A stretch of DNA of 59,697 nt, from the NCBI GenBank assembly GCA_028874905.1, contig JAPPGZ010000096.1, positions 1 through 59,697 on the forward strand. Direction: 5' to 3'. The notes beneath the pieces were generated by a model, which saw only the letters and a list, made by a program, of their open reading frames with translations, made no database searches and was not told the DNA's origin. This document shows, in pieces, positions 52,596 to 59,697 of the stretch. Source of the stretch: Gemmatimonadota bacterium. Lineage in GTDB: Bacteria > Gemmatimonadota > Gemmatimonadetes > Longimicrobiales > Gaopeijiaceae. Position 1 is the first letter of the stretch, and each line of letters starts with the position of its first letter. A program made the translations under genes and the position numbers.

Positions 52596-54833
52596 CTAGA
52601 ACACGACCCGGTATGTCACACTCAGACCCCTCCCGGCTTCGGGCATGATCTCCTTGACCCGGGAGAGATGGTTTCGGTATTCGGTGTCAGTGGCGTTGTC
52701 GAGGCCCACGGTAACGACGTTCAGGCGGCCACCCAGCGTGAGGCGTGCGCCAGCCGAGAAATTCAGGACCCCGTACCCGTCGGTCGCGGTTTCGAATTCG
52801 CCGATCCGGTCCTGCCTCGCCGCCACTTCCGCTTCTCCGCGGATGAACCACAGCGGCCGCTCATATTTCAGGGCCCAATGTCCCTTGAGCGGAGGAACGA
52901 GCGGAAGGGGTTGTCTGCCGTCCTTGAGACTCCCCCTCACCGAAGACGCGACCGCCTCGATGGCCAGACCGCCCCCCGCGTCTACGTCCAGGGTCGCCTC
53001 CAAGCCACTGAACACGGCGTCGTTGCCCCGAAACTGGTAAATGGGGAGCAGCACCCGGCTGAGCCGGCCCGTGTCCTCCCCGTAGACGTAGTCCTTGATA
53101 TCGTTGTAGAAGCCGGTCACTTCGCCCCGGAACCGATTGGACTCGAAGCGAAGGAAGACGTCGAGCCCCCTCCCTATCTCGCCATCCAGGGACGGGTTGC
53201 CGACTTCGAAGGAGTAGGCCGCGAGATGCGGCCCCTCCGAGTAGAGTTCGTTGATGTCCGGGGCCCGGGACGCACGGACGGCACTCGCACCGAGTGTAAA
53301 TCCCGAGTTGGCCCTGTACAGCACCCCCAGCGACCCCGAAATGGCGTGAAAGCCGCGGTTGCGGATGTTGCCGATGTCCGAAGTGCGATCCTGTTCCAGC
53401 GGGTCGGTTCCGGTCCAGTCGTAGCGCAGGCCCCACTCGATCTGGGTCGGGCCCAGGTTCACCTCTTCGAGGAGGTAGACCGACACCTTGCCGCGCTGGG
53501 TGTCCGGCGTATACAGACTGCCGCCGTACCCGAAATCCTCCCAAGACAGGCGGGCACCGACGGCCCCGGCCGAGAACGGACCCCACCGCGCATGCCGGCC
53601 CAGAAGCTCACCACTCGCGGTCTGGCGCGTGTACAGCGTGCCCAGGATGTCCGGCGGTTCGATCTCCCGGTGTTCGTACCACGTATAGGTAGCGTCGAAG
53701 CGGATGTCCTCGAAGAAGCTCGTGGGCCGGTCAACTACAGCTCGGAGCTTGGAGGCGGTGCGCTGCATCTCGATGCGCACCCCGTCGACGTGTCCTCCCA
53801 CGAAGCCGCCGGGGATGCCGTAGTCGTTGCGGTAACCCCGGAAAGACGCTCCCAGGTGACCCCATTCCCCCACATAGGCCGACCCGGCCCCGCCACTCCA
53901 CAGATCACCGCCGGTGTTCAGAAGCGTGCCCACGGGCGTCTTCAGGTCTCCCCCGGTGCGGGCAGCCACCTCCACACGCAACGGGACCTGATCCGCCACG
54001 GCGAAGACGGTCGTCGCACTGCCGCCCACCGACCCTGTCACCGTCTGGCTCTGCAGCGTCCCCGATCCCGTCACGTGGTGCGGCACCGCCGACGGGATCT
54101 CGTCACGGATGACGTTGATCACGCCACCCAGCGCGTTGCCACCGTAGAGGAGCGCACCCGGGCCCCGGACCACCTCGATCCTCCGCGCGGACGCCGGGTC
54201 GAGTCCTGTGGTGTGGTCCGCCCCCGAGTTGGACGCATCCCCCACCTGCGAACCGTCTTCCAGCAGGAGCACCCGGTCGCCGCTCAGCCCCCGGATGACC
54301 GGTTGCGAGACGGACGGACCCATGCTCGTTACAGCCAGGCCCGGCATGGAGGCCAGGGTTGCCGCGACGGTCCCTTCCAGCCGGCGCTGCAGTTCATCAC
54401 CGGCCATGACGCTTACGGGCCGCAGGGTCTCGGCGGCGCCCCGCTCGCTGAGCGTTGCGGTGACAACCATCCCCTGAAGCGCGATCGGAGACGTTGCCAG
54501 TTCGATGGCGACCACCGCGGACTCGTCACCCACCACGACTTCGGTGGTGCGGCTTCGATAGCCCAGGCGTTCGACCCGCAGGGAGTAGCTCCCGCCGACT
54601 ATGCCCGTCAGGTGGAAGGTGCCGTCGCCGTGGGTCACCGCGCTTGTTCCCGTCCCGACCACCGACACGAAGGCTCCCGCGAGTGGTTCGCCCGTTTCGG
54701 CGTCCCGCACGACGCCTTCGATCTCGCCCTCGTGCTCCGGGGCCTGCGCGTGCGCCGGCGACCGCAGCAAAGCGAGTCCGACAAGCAACGTCGCTGCGAC
54801 GATGCAATACGGCTTTAATGGCGTCGGCTTCAA
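52596..54833 (-). CDS. TonB-dependent receptor with regulatory-like domain, candidate metal importer
   Basis: This protein of about 745 residues has a signal peptide (IVAATLLVGLALLRSPAHAQ), a carboxypeptidase-regulatory-like domain (EGVVRDAETGEPLAGAFVSV), a plug (VSQPVIRGLSGDRVLLLEDG; IEVVRGPGALLYGGNALGGV), and a barrel ending in the classic terminal Phe (LSVTYRVVF). The overall layout resembles ZnuD-type zinc receptors, and its neighbours are a His-rich lipoprotein and a Cys/His-rich small protein, supporting metal uptake. The start is uncertain: TTG 54833 gives a normal signal peptide; GTG 54908 gives 25 extra residues; neither has a good ribosome-binding site. Confidence 0.88.
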   Translation of the reverse strand: MKPTPLKPYCIVAATLLVGLALLRSPAHAQAPEHEGEIEGVVRDAETGEPLAGAFVSVVGTGTSAVTHGDGTFHLTGIVGGSYSLRVERLGYRSRTTEVVVGDESAVVAIELATSPIALQGMVVTATLSERGAAETLRPVSVMAGDELQRRLEGTVAATLASMPGLAVTSMGPSVSQPVIRGLSGDRVLLLEDGSQVGDASNSGADHTTGLDPASARRIEVVRGPGALLYGGNALGGVINVIRDEIPSAVPHHVTGSGTLQSQTVTGSVGGSATTVFAVADQVPLRVEVAARTGGDLKTPVGTLLNTGGDLWSGGAGSAYVGEWGHLGASFRGYRNDYGIPGGFVGGHVDGVRIEMQRTASKLRAVVDRPTSFFEDIRFDATYTWYEHREIEPPDILGTLYTRQTASGELLGRHARWGPFSAGAVGARLSWEDFGYGGSLYTPDTQRGKVSVYLLEEVNLGPTQIEWGLRYDWTGTDPLEQDRTSDIGNIRNRGFHAISGSLGVLYRANSGFTLGASAVRASRAPDINELYSEGPHLAAYSFEVGNPSLDGEIGRGLDVFLRFESNRFRGEVTGFYNDIKDYVYGEDTGRLSRVLLPIYQFRGNDAVFSGLEATLDVDAGGGLAIEAVASSVRGSLKDGRQPLPLVPPLKGHWALKYERPLWFIRGEAEVAARQDRIGEFETATDGYGVLNFSAGARLTLGGRLNVVTVGLDNATDTEYRNHLSRVKEIMPEAGRGLSVTYRVVF

Positions 54834-54933
54834 GGGATGGCACTCGTTCTCCGCATCCACGTCCAATGGGAACCATCCGGACCATCCGGACGGCCCTGCG
54901 AAATTCACCCGGGAGGGGGTGGTCGTGGGAGGT

Positions 54934-55332
54934 TCAGACGAGTGGCGGAGCCCTTGGGATTGTCGGAGCAGACCAGATCGACGCGCTGTTTGTCAGCGAC
55001 CCGTCCGGGCACGACTGGGCGACGCGGATCGGCGGGGAATGCTCGCATGCGATCGACATGTTGGGCGCAACTCCAGCCGCCCACAACGAACGGACAATCT
55101 GGCAGAAGAGGTGCCCGTGATGGACCTGGCATTCCGTGGTCGCCGGGGTCTCGATGTGGTCCGGTGACCCGAACTGATCGATGTCCAAGATGGCATCTGC
55201 GGGAACCAGCGCCGTGGCCACGGCCATCTGTGGCATGGCAATGCAGGAAACGGCGACTCGCCGCCACTCGCACCTGCTCGCTTGCCGTAAGAACAAAGTC
55301 TTCGCCTTGCTGTTGCCGGATGCACTGGCCAT
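54934..55332 (-). CDS. Small exported Cys/His-rich protein upstream of the TonB receptor
   Basis: This 132-residue protein has an N-terminal hydrophobic segment (RRVAVSCIAMPQMAVATALV, about 24-43) acting as signal or anchor. After it, the block TECQVHHGHLFCQIV holds Cys68, His71, His72, His74 and Cys77, followed by CEH at 96-98 and Cys108, a plausible metal site. It sits upstream of the TonB receptor gene on the same strand, so it may be the first gene of a metal-uptake operon. The ATG at 55332 was chosen; the in-frame TTG at 55338 adds two residues. I recall no named family. It is small, but composition and context favour a real gene. Confidence 0.55.
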   Translation of the reverse strand: MASASGNSKAKTLFLRQASRCEWRRVAVSCIAMPQMAVATALVPADAILDIDQFGSPDHIETPATTECQVHHGHLFCQIVRSLWAAGVAPNMSIACEHSPPIRVAQSCPDGSLTNSASIWSAPTIPRAPPLV

Positions 55333-55379
55333 ATGCAATGAACCGGCGCGGATCGCCGATCGTCAAGACCCCGGTGACA

Positions 55380-55453
55380 TGGGCCCAGAGGGACTTGAAC
55401 CCCCGACCGTCGGATTATGAGTCCGCTGCTCTAACCGCCTGAGCTATGGGCCC
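55380..55453 (-). tRNA. tRNA with CAT anticodon, probably tRNA-Ile2 (lysidine type), otherwise tRNA-Met
   Basis: This 74-nt cloverleaf on the minus strand has acceptor GGGCCCA/TGGGCCC, D arm GCTCAGGCGGTTAGAGC, anticodon loop CTCATAA, T arm with GGTTCAAGTC, and discriminator A. CCA is not encoded. The D-arm sequence GGTTAGAGCAG and the CTCATAATC loop closely match E. coli ileX, so isoleucine with lysidine is the best call; elongator Met cannot be excluded. Confidence 0.92.
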
Positions 55454-55535
55454 GGGTAACGTTAACCATTCGGCGGGATCCCGGGGAAGTCGGCCCGGTG
55501 CCGCCCGAGGCGTCCGGCGTTTCGGCCCGCCTCGA

Positions 55536-55562
55536 CACCGGTGCCCGTCACGGGCTCCGGTG
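55536..55562 (-). terminator. Hairpin downstream of upp
   Basis: CACCGG/CCGGTG (6 bp), one T-T mismatch, then GCCCG-TCA-CGGGC (5 bp). It lies 17 bp beyond the upp stop codon on the minus strand. There is no T tract, as is common in high-G+C genomes, so its role as operon terminator is inferred. Confidence 0.45.
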
Positions 55563-55579
55563 TGTCCCCTCCCGGTCCT

Positions 55580-56215
55580 TCAGACGGTCCCGAAGATCCT
55601 GTCCCCCGCATCGCCCAGGCCGGGTACGATGTAGCCGACTTCGTTGAGCCTCGCGTCCAGAGCGGCGGCGTAGACCGGAACGTCCGGGTGCTCGGCGGCC
55701 ATTCGCGCCGCGCCCTCGGGGGCCGCGACCAGACACATGAAACGGATGTCGCGGGCGCCGTGTTCCTTGAGTTCACTTGCGGCGGCCGTGGCGGTACCGC
55801 CGGTGCCCAGCATGGGGTCGACCAGGAGAACGCTCCGCCGCCCGATGTCCGGGGGAAGCTTGCCGTAGTAGCGCACCGGCTGCAGCGTCTCCTCGTTACG
55901 GTAGAATCCCAGATGGCCGACCCGCGCACCGGGAATCAGCCGCAGCACCCCTTCGATCATCCCCAGACCCGCGCGCAGCACGGCCACCACGACCAGCCGG
56001 TCCTCACGGATGCGGCGGACCCGCGCGGTCTCCAGCGGCGTGTCGACGGTCGTCTCCTCGCCCTCCAGATGGCGGGTGGCGTGAAAGGTCATGAGCAGTG
56101 TGATCTCTTCCAGCAGCGCCCTGAACCGCATGCTGCCCGTGCGCTTGTCCCTCAGGATGGAGAGCTTGTGCTCGACAAGCGGGTGACGTACGACTTCCAG
56201 CGTCGGTGCGGACAC
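55580..56215 (-). CDS. upp: Uracil phosphoribosyltransferase
   Basis: This 211-residue enzyme makes UMP from uracil and PRPP (pyrimidine salvage). The PRPP-binding loop VLLVDPMLGTGGTATAA, the uracil-binding LVVVAVLRAGLGMIEGVL region, and the C-terminal GLGDAGDRIFGTV are intact; length is normal. The GTG at 56215 lies one base after the TAG of rluB; the upstream in-frame part is a shadow of rluB. It is the last gene of the site-2 protease-scpAB-rluB-upp operon. Confidence 0.95.
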   Translation of the reverse strand: MSAPTLEVVRHPLVEHKLSILRDKRTGSMRFRALLEEITLLMTFHATRHLEGEETTVDTPLETARVRRIREDRLVVVAVLRAGLGMIEGVLRLIPGARVGHLGFYRNEETLQPVRYYGKLPPDIGRRSVLLVDPMLGTGGTATAAASELKEHGARDIRFMCLVAAPEGAARMAAEHPDVPVYAAALDARLNEVGYIVPGLGDAGDRIFGTV

Positions 56216-56216
56216 G

Positions 56217-56993
56217 CTAGCGGCCTCCCCGCCTGCCAGGAGGGGTCGTTCGCCCGGCCCTGGCGACCAGTCCGCGCGCAGCCGCCAACTCCGACGCATG
56301 CGCGGGACGCCAGGCACCCGCCTTCAGCCTCCCCAGGCGAAAGGGGCCGAACCGGGTGCGAACCAGCGCCGACACCGGATGGCCGACCGCCTCCAGCAGC
56401 CTGCGGACCTCGCGCTTCCGTCCTTCCGTAAGGACGAGCATCACGCCCCATCGGTCCTCGCCCAGCGCGACCCGGCGAACCCGCCGGGGACGGGCGAAGC
56501 CGTCCTCCAGTTCTACGCCGCGTTTGAGGCGCTTGAGAGTCCCGGCCGTGATCCGGCCCGCGATCCGGGCCTGGTACTCGCGCTCGACGCGCCCGCTCGG
56601 GTGCGCGAGCGCCGCCGCGAGGTCTCCCTCGTTGGTGAACAGCAGCAGGCCCGAGGTGTCGCGGTCCAGCCGTCCCACATAGCGCAGCCCGGCGACCGGG
56701 TCCGGCAGCAGATCGTAGACCGTGCGGCCGCCGTGGGGGTCGCGCCGCGTGCACAGCACACCGGCGGGCTTGTGAAAGACCACCCACCGCATGGGCGCCG
56801 GCCGTATGATCCGTCCGTCCAGCGAAACCGTGTCCCGGCCGGGGACGATCCGCGCGCCCGTCGCGGTAACCGGCCGTCCGTTTACCGCGACGCGGCCTTC
56901 GCCGATCATCACCTCGGCCTGGCGCCGGGACGCGGCACCGGCCTGGGAGATGTACTTCTGCACCCGCACCGGGGCCCGGCCGCGGGAGTTCAC
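56217..56993 (-). CDS. rluB: RsuA/RluB-family rRNA pseudouridine synthase
   Basis: This 258-residue enzyme isomerises a uridine in rRNA (23S rRNA for RluB, 16S rRNA for RsuA). It has an N-terminal S4 RNA-binding domain (VQKYISQAGAASRRQAEVMI) and a catalytic block VGRLDRDTSGLLLFTNEGDL with the nucleophilic Asp in RLDRDTSG. A basic Arg/Gly C-terminal tail (TTPPGRRGGR) follows. Placement next to scpB is typical of RluB. The GTG start overlaps the scpB stop (GTGA), showing translational coupling. Confidence 0.92.
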   Translation of the reverse strand: MNSRGRAPVRVQKYISQAGAASRRQAEVMIGEGRVAVNGRPVTATGARIVPGRDTVSLDGRIIRPAPMRWVVFHKPAGVLCTRRDPHGGRTVYDLLPDPVAGLRYVGRLDRDTSGLLLFTNEGDLAAALAHPSGRVEREYQARIAGRITAGTLKRLKRGVELEDGFARPRRVRRVALGEDRWGVMLVLTEGRKREVRRLLEAVGHPVSALVRTRFGPFRLGRLKAGAWRPAHASELAAARGLVARAGRTTPPGRRGGR

Positions 56994-57652
56994 TCGCCGG
57001 ACTCCGGCCGGCCCTCCGCGTGCGCCAGGACCGCCGCCACCGCCTCCTCCGCGCTGAGAGCATCGGTTTCCCCACTCCCTTCGTCCCCATCTCCGCCCGG
57101 CGGGTCGGCGGTGTCTTCCAGGGGGGTTCGATCCCGCAGGATGACCGGCAGCTCCTCGGGTCTGGGCAGATGCTCCATGGAGGGAAACCCGAAGTGCTCC
57201 ATGAACTTCGAAGTCGTGCCGTAAAGGACCGGCCGCCCCACGCCCTCTCCCCGCCCCACCGCCTCGATCAACTCGCGATCCAGCAGCGTCCGGATAACGC
57301 CCGTGGAGTTGACGCCCCGGACGTACTCGACCTCGATGCGGCTGATCGGCTGCCGGTAGGCCACGATCGCCAGGGCCTCCAGGGCCGGGCCCGAGAGGCG
57401 GGATGACCTGGGCACCGTGTCGAAGCGCTCCAGATAGGGGGCGAACTCGGGACGCGTCATTAGTTGGACACCGTCCGCCACCTCACGCAGTTCGAAGGCC
57501 CTGCCGCTGTCGTCGTATTCGGCCCGCAGCACGGCCAGGGCCGCCTCCACCCGGTCCTCGTCGAGCACCTCGTCCGCGCGGGCGATCTCCCCCGGCGAGA
57601 GCGGTGCGTCGCTCGCGAAGAGGATCGCCTCGACGATGCGCGCGTCGTTCAC
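56990..57652 (-). CDS. scpB: Segregation and condensation protein B
   Basis: This 220-residue kleisin-associated protein of the SMC-ScpAB complex compacts and segregates chromosomes. Two winged-helix domains are visible: ARIVEAILFASDAPLSPGEI and PALEALAIVAYRQPISRIEV, the latter followed by VNSTGVIRTLLDRELIEAVG and GRPVLYGTTSKFMEHFGF. An acidic, low-complexity C-terminal tail (ADPPGGDGDEGSGETDALSA) extends past the core. The GTG at 57652 overlaps the scpA stop (GTGA). The upstream in-frame sequence is a shadow of scpA. Confidence 0.95.
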   Translation of the reverse strand: MNDARIVEAILFASDAPLSPGEIARADEVLDEDRVEAALAVLRAEYDDSGRAFELREVADGVQLMTRPEFAPYLERFDTVPRSSRLSGPALEALAIVAYRQPISRIEVEYVRGVNSTGVIRTLLDRELIEAVGRGEGVGRPVLYGTTSKFMEHFGFPSMEHLPRPEELPVILRDRTPLEDTADPPGGDGDEGSGETDALSAEEAVAAVLAHAEGRPESGE

Positions 57653-58485
57653 GCCACCCCCTCTTCCCCGGTCGGCGCCCGCACTTCCCAACGACCCTCG
57701 GACCCGGGCCCGGGGGCGTCGCCCGCGCCCGGTGCGAAGTCCGGCGTCGCGTCCACGGCCCCGGATTCCAGGTTTCGGCCCCGGTAGAACCAGAGCGGCG
57801 AGAAGGGCTCCGTCTGTCGCAGCGCCACGATTCGCCGACGTCCCAGCTCGAGCGCCGCCAACAGGGTCATGACCCCGTGAATCCGCTCTCGCCACGGGGC
57901 GACGAGGCTCGTGAACTCTATCCGCCGCGCCCTTCTCACGGTCTCCACGATCAGACCGACCTTCTCACGCAGGGCCACAGGACGGGCCGCGACCCGGTGC
58001 TCGAGTTCCCGATCCGCACGAGGTTGCACGCGCAGGGCGGCCGCGAACAGATCCTCCCAGGTGACTTCCAGGGGCCTGTCGGCCAGAGAGGGTCTCGGCC
58101 GCCGGGGCACATAGCCCTTCCCGAACCGCCGTCCGCGGTCGTCCTCGGCACCGCGCAGGCGGGCGGCGACTTCGCGGATCATCTCGTATTCCAGAAGCCG
58201 GCGAACCAGCTCGGCCCGGGGGTCCTCGTCCTCCTCGCCCGCGGGACCGGGAAGAAGCATGCGGGCCTTGATGCGAACCAGGGCCGCGGCCATTTCCAGG
58301 AACTCGCCCGCCTCATCGACGTCGCCGGCGACCAGTTCCCCGATCGCCTCCAGGAACTGGCGGGTGATCCGCGCGATGGGGATATCGAAGATGTCGATGT
58401 CCTGAGTGCGGATGAGGTGCAGCAGGAGGTCGAGCGGCCCGTGGAAGCGCTCGGTCTCCACCACGAGGAGGCCGTCGTGCGTCAT
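57649..58485 (-). CDS. scpA: Segregation and condensation protein A (kleisin)
   Basis: This 278-residue kleisin links SMC heads and ScpB. It has a typical N-terminus (VETERFHGPLDLLLHLIRTQ; DIFDIPIARITRQFLEAIGE), a helical middle (EFLEMAAALVRIKARMLLPG), and the C-terminal winged helix (VMTLLAALELGRRRIVALRQ; EPFSPLWFYR). A Pro/Gly/Ala-rich tail of about 50 residues then follows, longer than usual. The ATG at 58485 overlaps the site-2 protease stop (ATGA). It is intact. Confidence 0.94.
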   Translation of the reverse strand: MTHDGLLVVETERFHGPLDLLLHLIRTQDIDIFDIPIARITRQFLEAIGELVAGDVDEAGEFLEMAAALVRIKARMLLPGPAGEEDEDPRAELVRRLLEYEMIREVAARLRGAEDDRGRRFGKGYVPRRPRPSLADRPLEVTWEDLFAAALRVQPRADRELEHRVAARPVALREKVGLIVETVRRARRIEFTSLVAPWRERIHGVMTLLAALELGRRRIVALRQTEPFSPLWFYRGRNLESGAVDATPDFAPGAGDAPGPGSEGRWEVRAPTGEEGVA

Positions 58486-59129
58486 CCCGCCGCCAGCCCG
58501 ACGATCCAGGAGAAGGCCGTGAACACGGGAGACAGCACCAGGCCGAAGGCACCCGGAAAGACGATGACCGTCAGGAACAGCAGGGTGACGCCGTAGCGCC
58601 CCATCTGCCTGTAGCGGGCCCCCGCAGCGGGCGGCAGCAGATGATACAGGACGTGCGAACCGTCGAGCGGCGGAACCGGGATTAGGTTGAAGTACGCGAG
58701 AATCAGGTTTATCAAAACTCCGTAAGTCGCTATGGCCGCAACACTTGAAACGACTGATCCGCCGAAGGGCGAACCCCCGCCCACAGCCGAAGCCACCGCG
58801 ATCACCAGAGCAAACAGGACGACCAGCCCCAGATTGGAGACGATCCCGGCCAGCGACACCCGTATGTCGCCCGCGCGGTAGTTGCGGTAGTTGCGCGGAT
58901 TCACAGGGACGGGCTTCGCCCATCCGAAGAGGAATTCACCGGGAAGGAGGTAGAGCACGAGCGGCACGATGAACGACCCCACCGGATCAAGATGCGGCAG
59001 CGGATTGAACGTAAGACGTCCCAGGTCGCGAGCCGTGGTGTCCCCTTCCCGTAGCGCCTGCCACGCGTGGGCCACCTCGTGGACCACGACGGAGAGGAGC
59101 AGAACCGGAGCGATGAACAACAGGTCCAT
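58482..59129 (-). CDS. Site-2 protease family membrane metalloprotease (M50)
   Basis: This 215-residue polytopic protein has five to six helices. The zinc motif HEVAH is at residues 17-21 in helix 1 (LLLSVVVHEVAHAWQ), and the third ligand region is YFNLIPVPPLDGSHVL (NxxPxPPLDG). FGWAKPVPVNPRNYRN matches the short M50 subgroup often found before scpA. It probably cleaves membrane-embedded peptides; the substrate is unknown. The ATG at 59129 lacks a clear ribosome-binding site. It is the first gene of the operon with scpA, scpB, rluB and upp. Confidence 0.92.
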   Translation of the reverse strand: MDLLFIAPVLLLSVVVHEVAHAWQALREGDTTARDLGRLTFNPLPHLDPVGSFIVPLVLYLLPGEFLFGWAKPVPVNPRNYRNYRAGDIRVSLAGIVSNLGLVVLFALVIAVASAVGGGSPFGGSVVSSVAAIATYGVLINLILAYFNLIPVPPLDGSHVLYHLLPPAAGARYRQMGRYGVTLLFLTVIVFPGAFGLVLSPVFTAFSWIVGLAAG

Positions 59130-59697
59130 GCAAGGAAGTGTAGCAGCCCGCGGATAAACCCGCACGAGCGGTGAGACCGGCGGGGCGCCGGGACGGCAAG
59201 GCGCGACGAGAGGGCGGTAGCAGCGCTACGGCCCCGAGGAGCAACGCAGAGCGAAGCGGTCCAGCGGGGCTCCGCCTCGAACGTCCACGGGCCGCGGCGA
59301 ACGGCCGCCAGCGCCGGTCCCCACGCCGGGCAGGCTGGCTCAACCTCCGCCAACGGCGGAAGAAGGGCTACTTCCAGAAGGGTTCCCGGCCCGCCGCCCG
59401 CAACACGCGCTCGTACTCCCGCTCAGTCGCCGTCGGGTATCTCCTTCGGCCCGTCCGAGAAGAGCCGCTCGTTGACCTGCCGGTAGCGGGCGACGTAGTA
59501 GTGTCGTGTCAGACATCACAAGTCGGATAGAGGGCGCTTGAGCTTGACGCGTGCGTCGTCCGTGGTGAGCTGCCGGTCGGCTGCCAGGCGGAAGTCGGCA
59601 TTGCGCTGCGGTTGATGGCACCCGCCGCACCGTCTCGTGCGAGACGCCGTACCTGCTTGGGGGGGCGGCACGAATTCCGCCGGTGGCCTGTCCCATT
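59130..59697. other. Right-end region without an intact gene
   Basis: Upstream of the site-2 protease, about 570 bp contain no intact gene. 59130-59360 is high-G+C with no convincing coding pattern and should hold the operon promoter, but no clear -10/-35 pair was found. From 59368 onward, fragmented minus-strand coding remnants appear (listed separately). Confidence 0.55.
59368..59697 (-). pseudogene. Frame-disrupted coding remnant
   Basis: On the minus strand, one frame reads YYVARYRQVNERLFSDGPKE and stops at 59423. The neighbouring frame reads YPTATEREYERVLRAAGRE and ends with a stop at 59368. A single frameshift near 59440 would join them into one C-terminus. Further upstream a third frame includes RYGVSHETVRRV, a helix-turn-helix-like stretch, running out of the window. 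It looks like a decayed gene of unknown family. Confidence 0.4.

Noticed and set aside
52494..54818. Long plus-strand frame opposite the TonB receptor (774 codons)
   Set aside because: Same reason; the minus strand encodes an unmistakable plug and barrel ending in Phe.

Overview
The window is a high-G+C (about two thirds G+C by eye), gene-dense bacterial chromosome segment. The proteins point to a Gram-negative didermic organism: two TonB-dependent receptors, two TolC-type channels, two RND pumps, several lipoproteins and a Tat-exported DUF1552 protein. The best guess is a member of the Gemmatimonadota or a close relative. This rests on gene repertoire only (carboxypeptidase-regulatory/plug proteins, DUF1592-DUF1552-ankyrin locus, DUF5916, VPS10/BNR-type propellers, GlnRS with a YqeY tail) and is not proven.

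Layout. 1-8.6 kb: a tRNA-Arg cut by the window edge, a small membrane protein, the divergent two-gene bacterial NHEJ system (ku / ligD), an M3 peptidase, and an alpha/beta hydrolase coupled to a gamma-glutamyltransferase-family protein. 8.7-14 kb: glutaminyl-tRNA synthetase with a C-terminal YqeY-like tail, a DUF819 membrane protein and a second, canonical gamma-glutamyltransferase. 14-20.3 kb: a translationally coupled TolC / adaptor / HAE1-type RND tripartite pump. 20.3-25.4 kb: a cold-shock protein with a perfect 20-bp terminator stem, an AI-2E-family permease coupled to an unknown protein, a GGQ release-factor-like protein, and two secreted regulatory-domain plus plug-like proteins around a peroxiredoxin.

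25.6-32 kb: a plus-strand cluster of DUF1592 (two CxxCH motifs), Tat-dependent DUF1552, an exported ankyrin-repeat protein and a small secreted protein, apparently transcribed from a leaderless TATAAT promoter. 32-36.2 kb: recQ and a DUF5916 outer-membrane-type protein. 36.2-44.9 kb: a metal-efflux island holding an HME-RND pump, an adaptor with five His-rich repeats, a TolC channel, a divergent CDF exporter and a His-rich small membrane protein. The island is bracketed by about 112-bp direct repeats. One copy carries the 5' end of the DUF5916 gene; the other carries the ribosome-binding site of the TonB-dependent receptor that follows. Removing the island would place these two genes divergently around one repeat.

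44.9-55.5 kb: that receptor, a VCBS-repeat lipoprotein coupled to a large BNR-propeller protein, and a minus-strand candidate metal-uptake operon (Cys/His-rich small exported protein, TonB receptor, His-rich lipoprotein), then a CAT-anticodon tRNA. 55.5-59.2 kb: a coupled housekeeping operon (site-2 protease, scpA, scpB, rluB, upp). The last 0.5 kb holds only degraded coding fragments. Stop/start overlaps of the ATGA or GTGA type are common and define most operons here.
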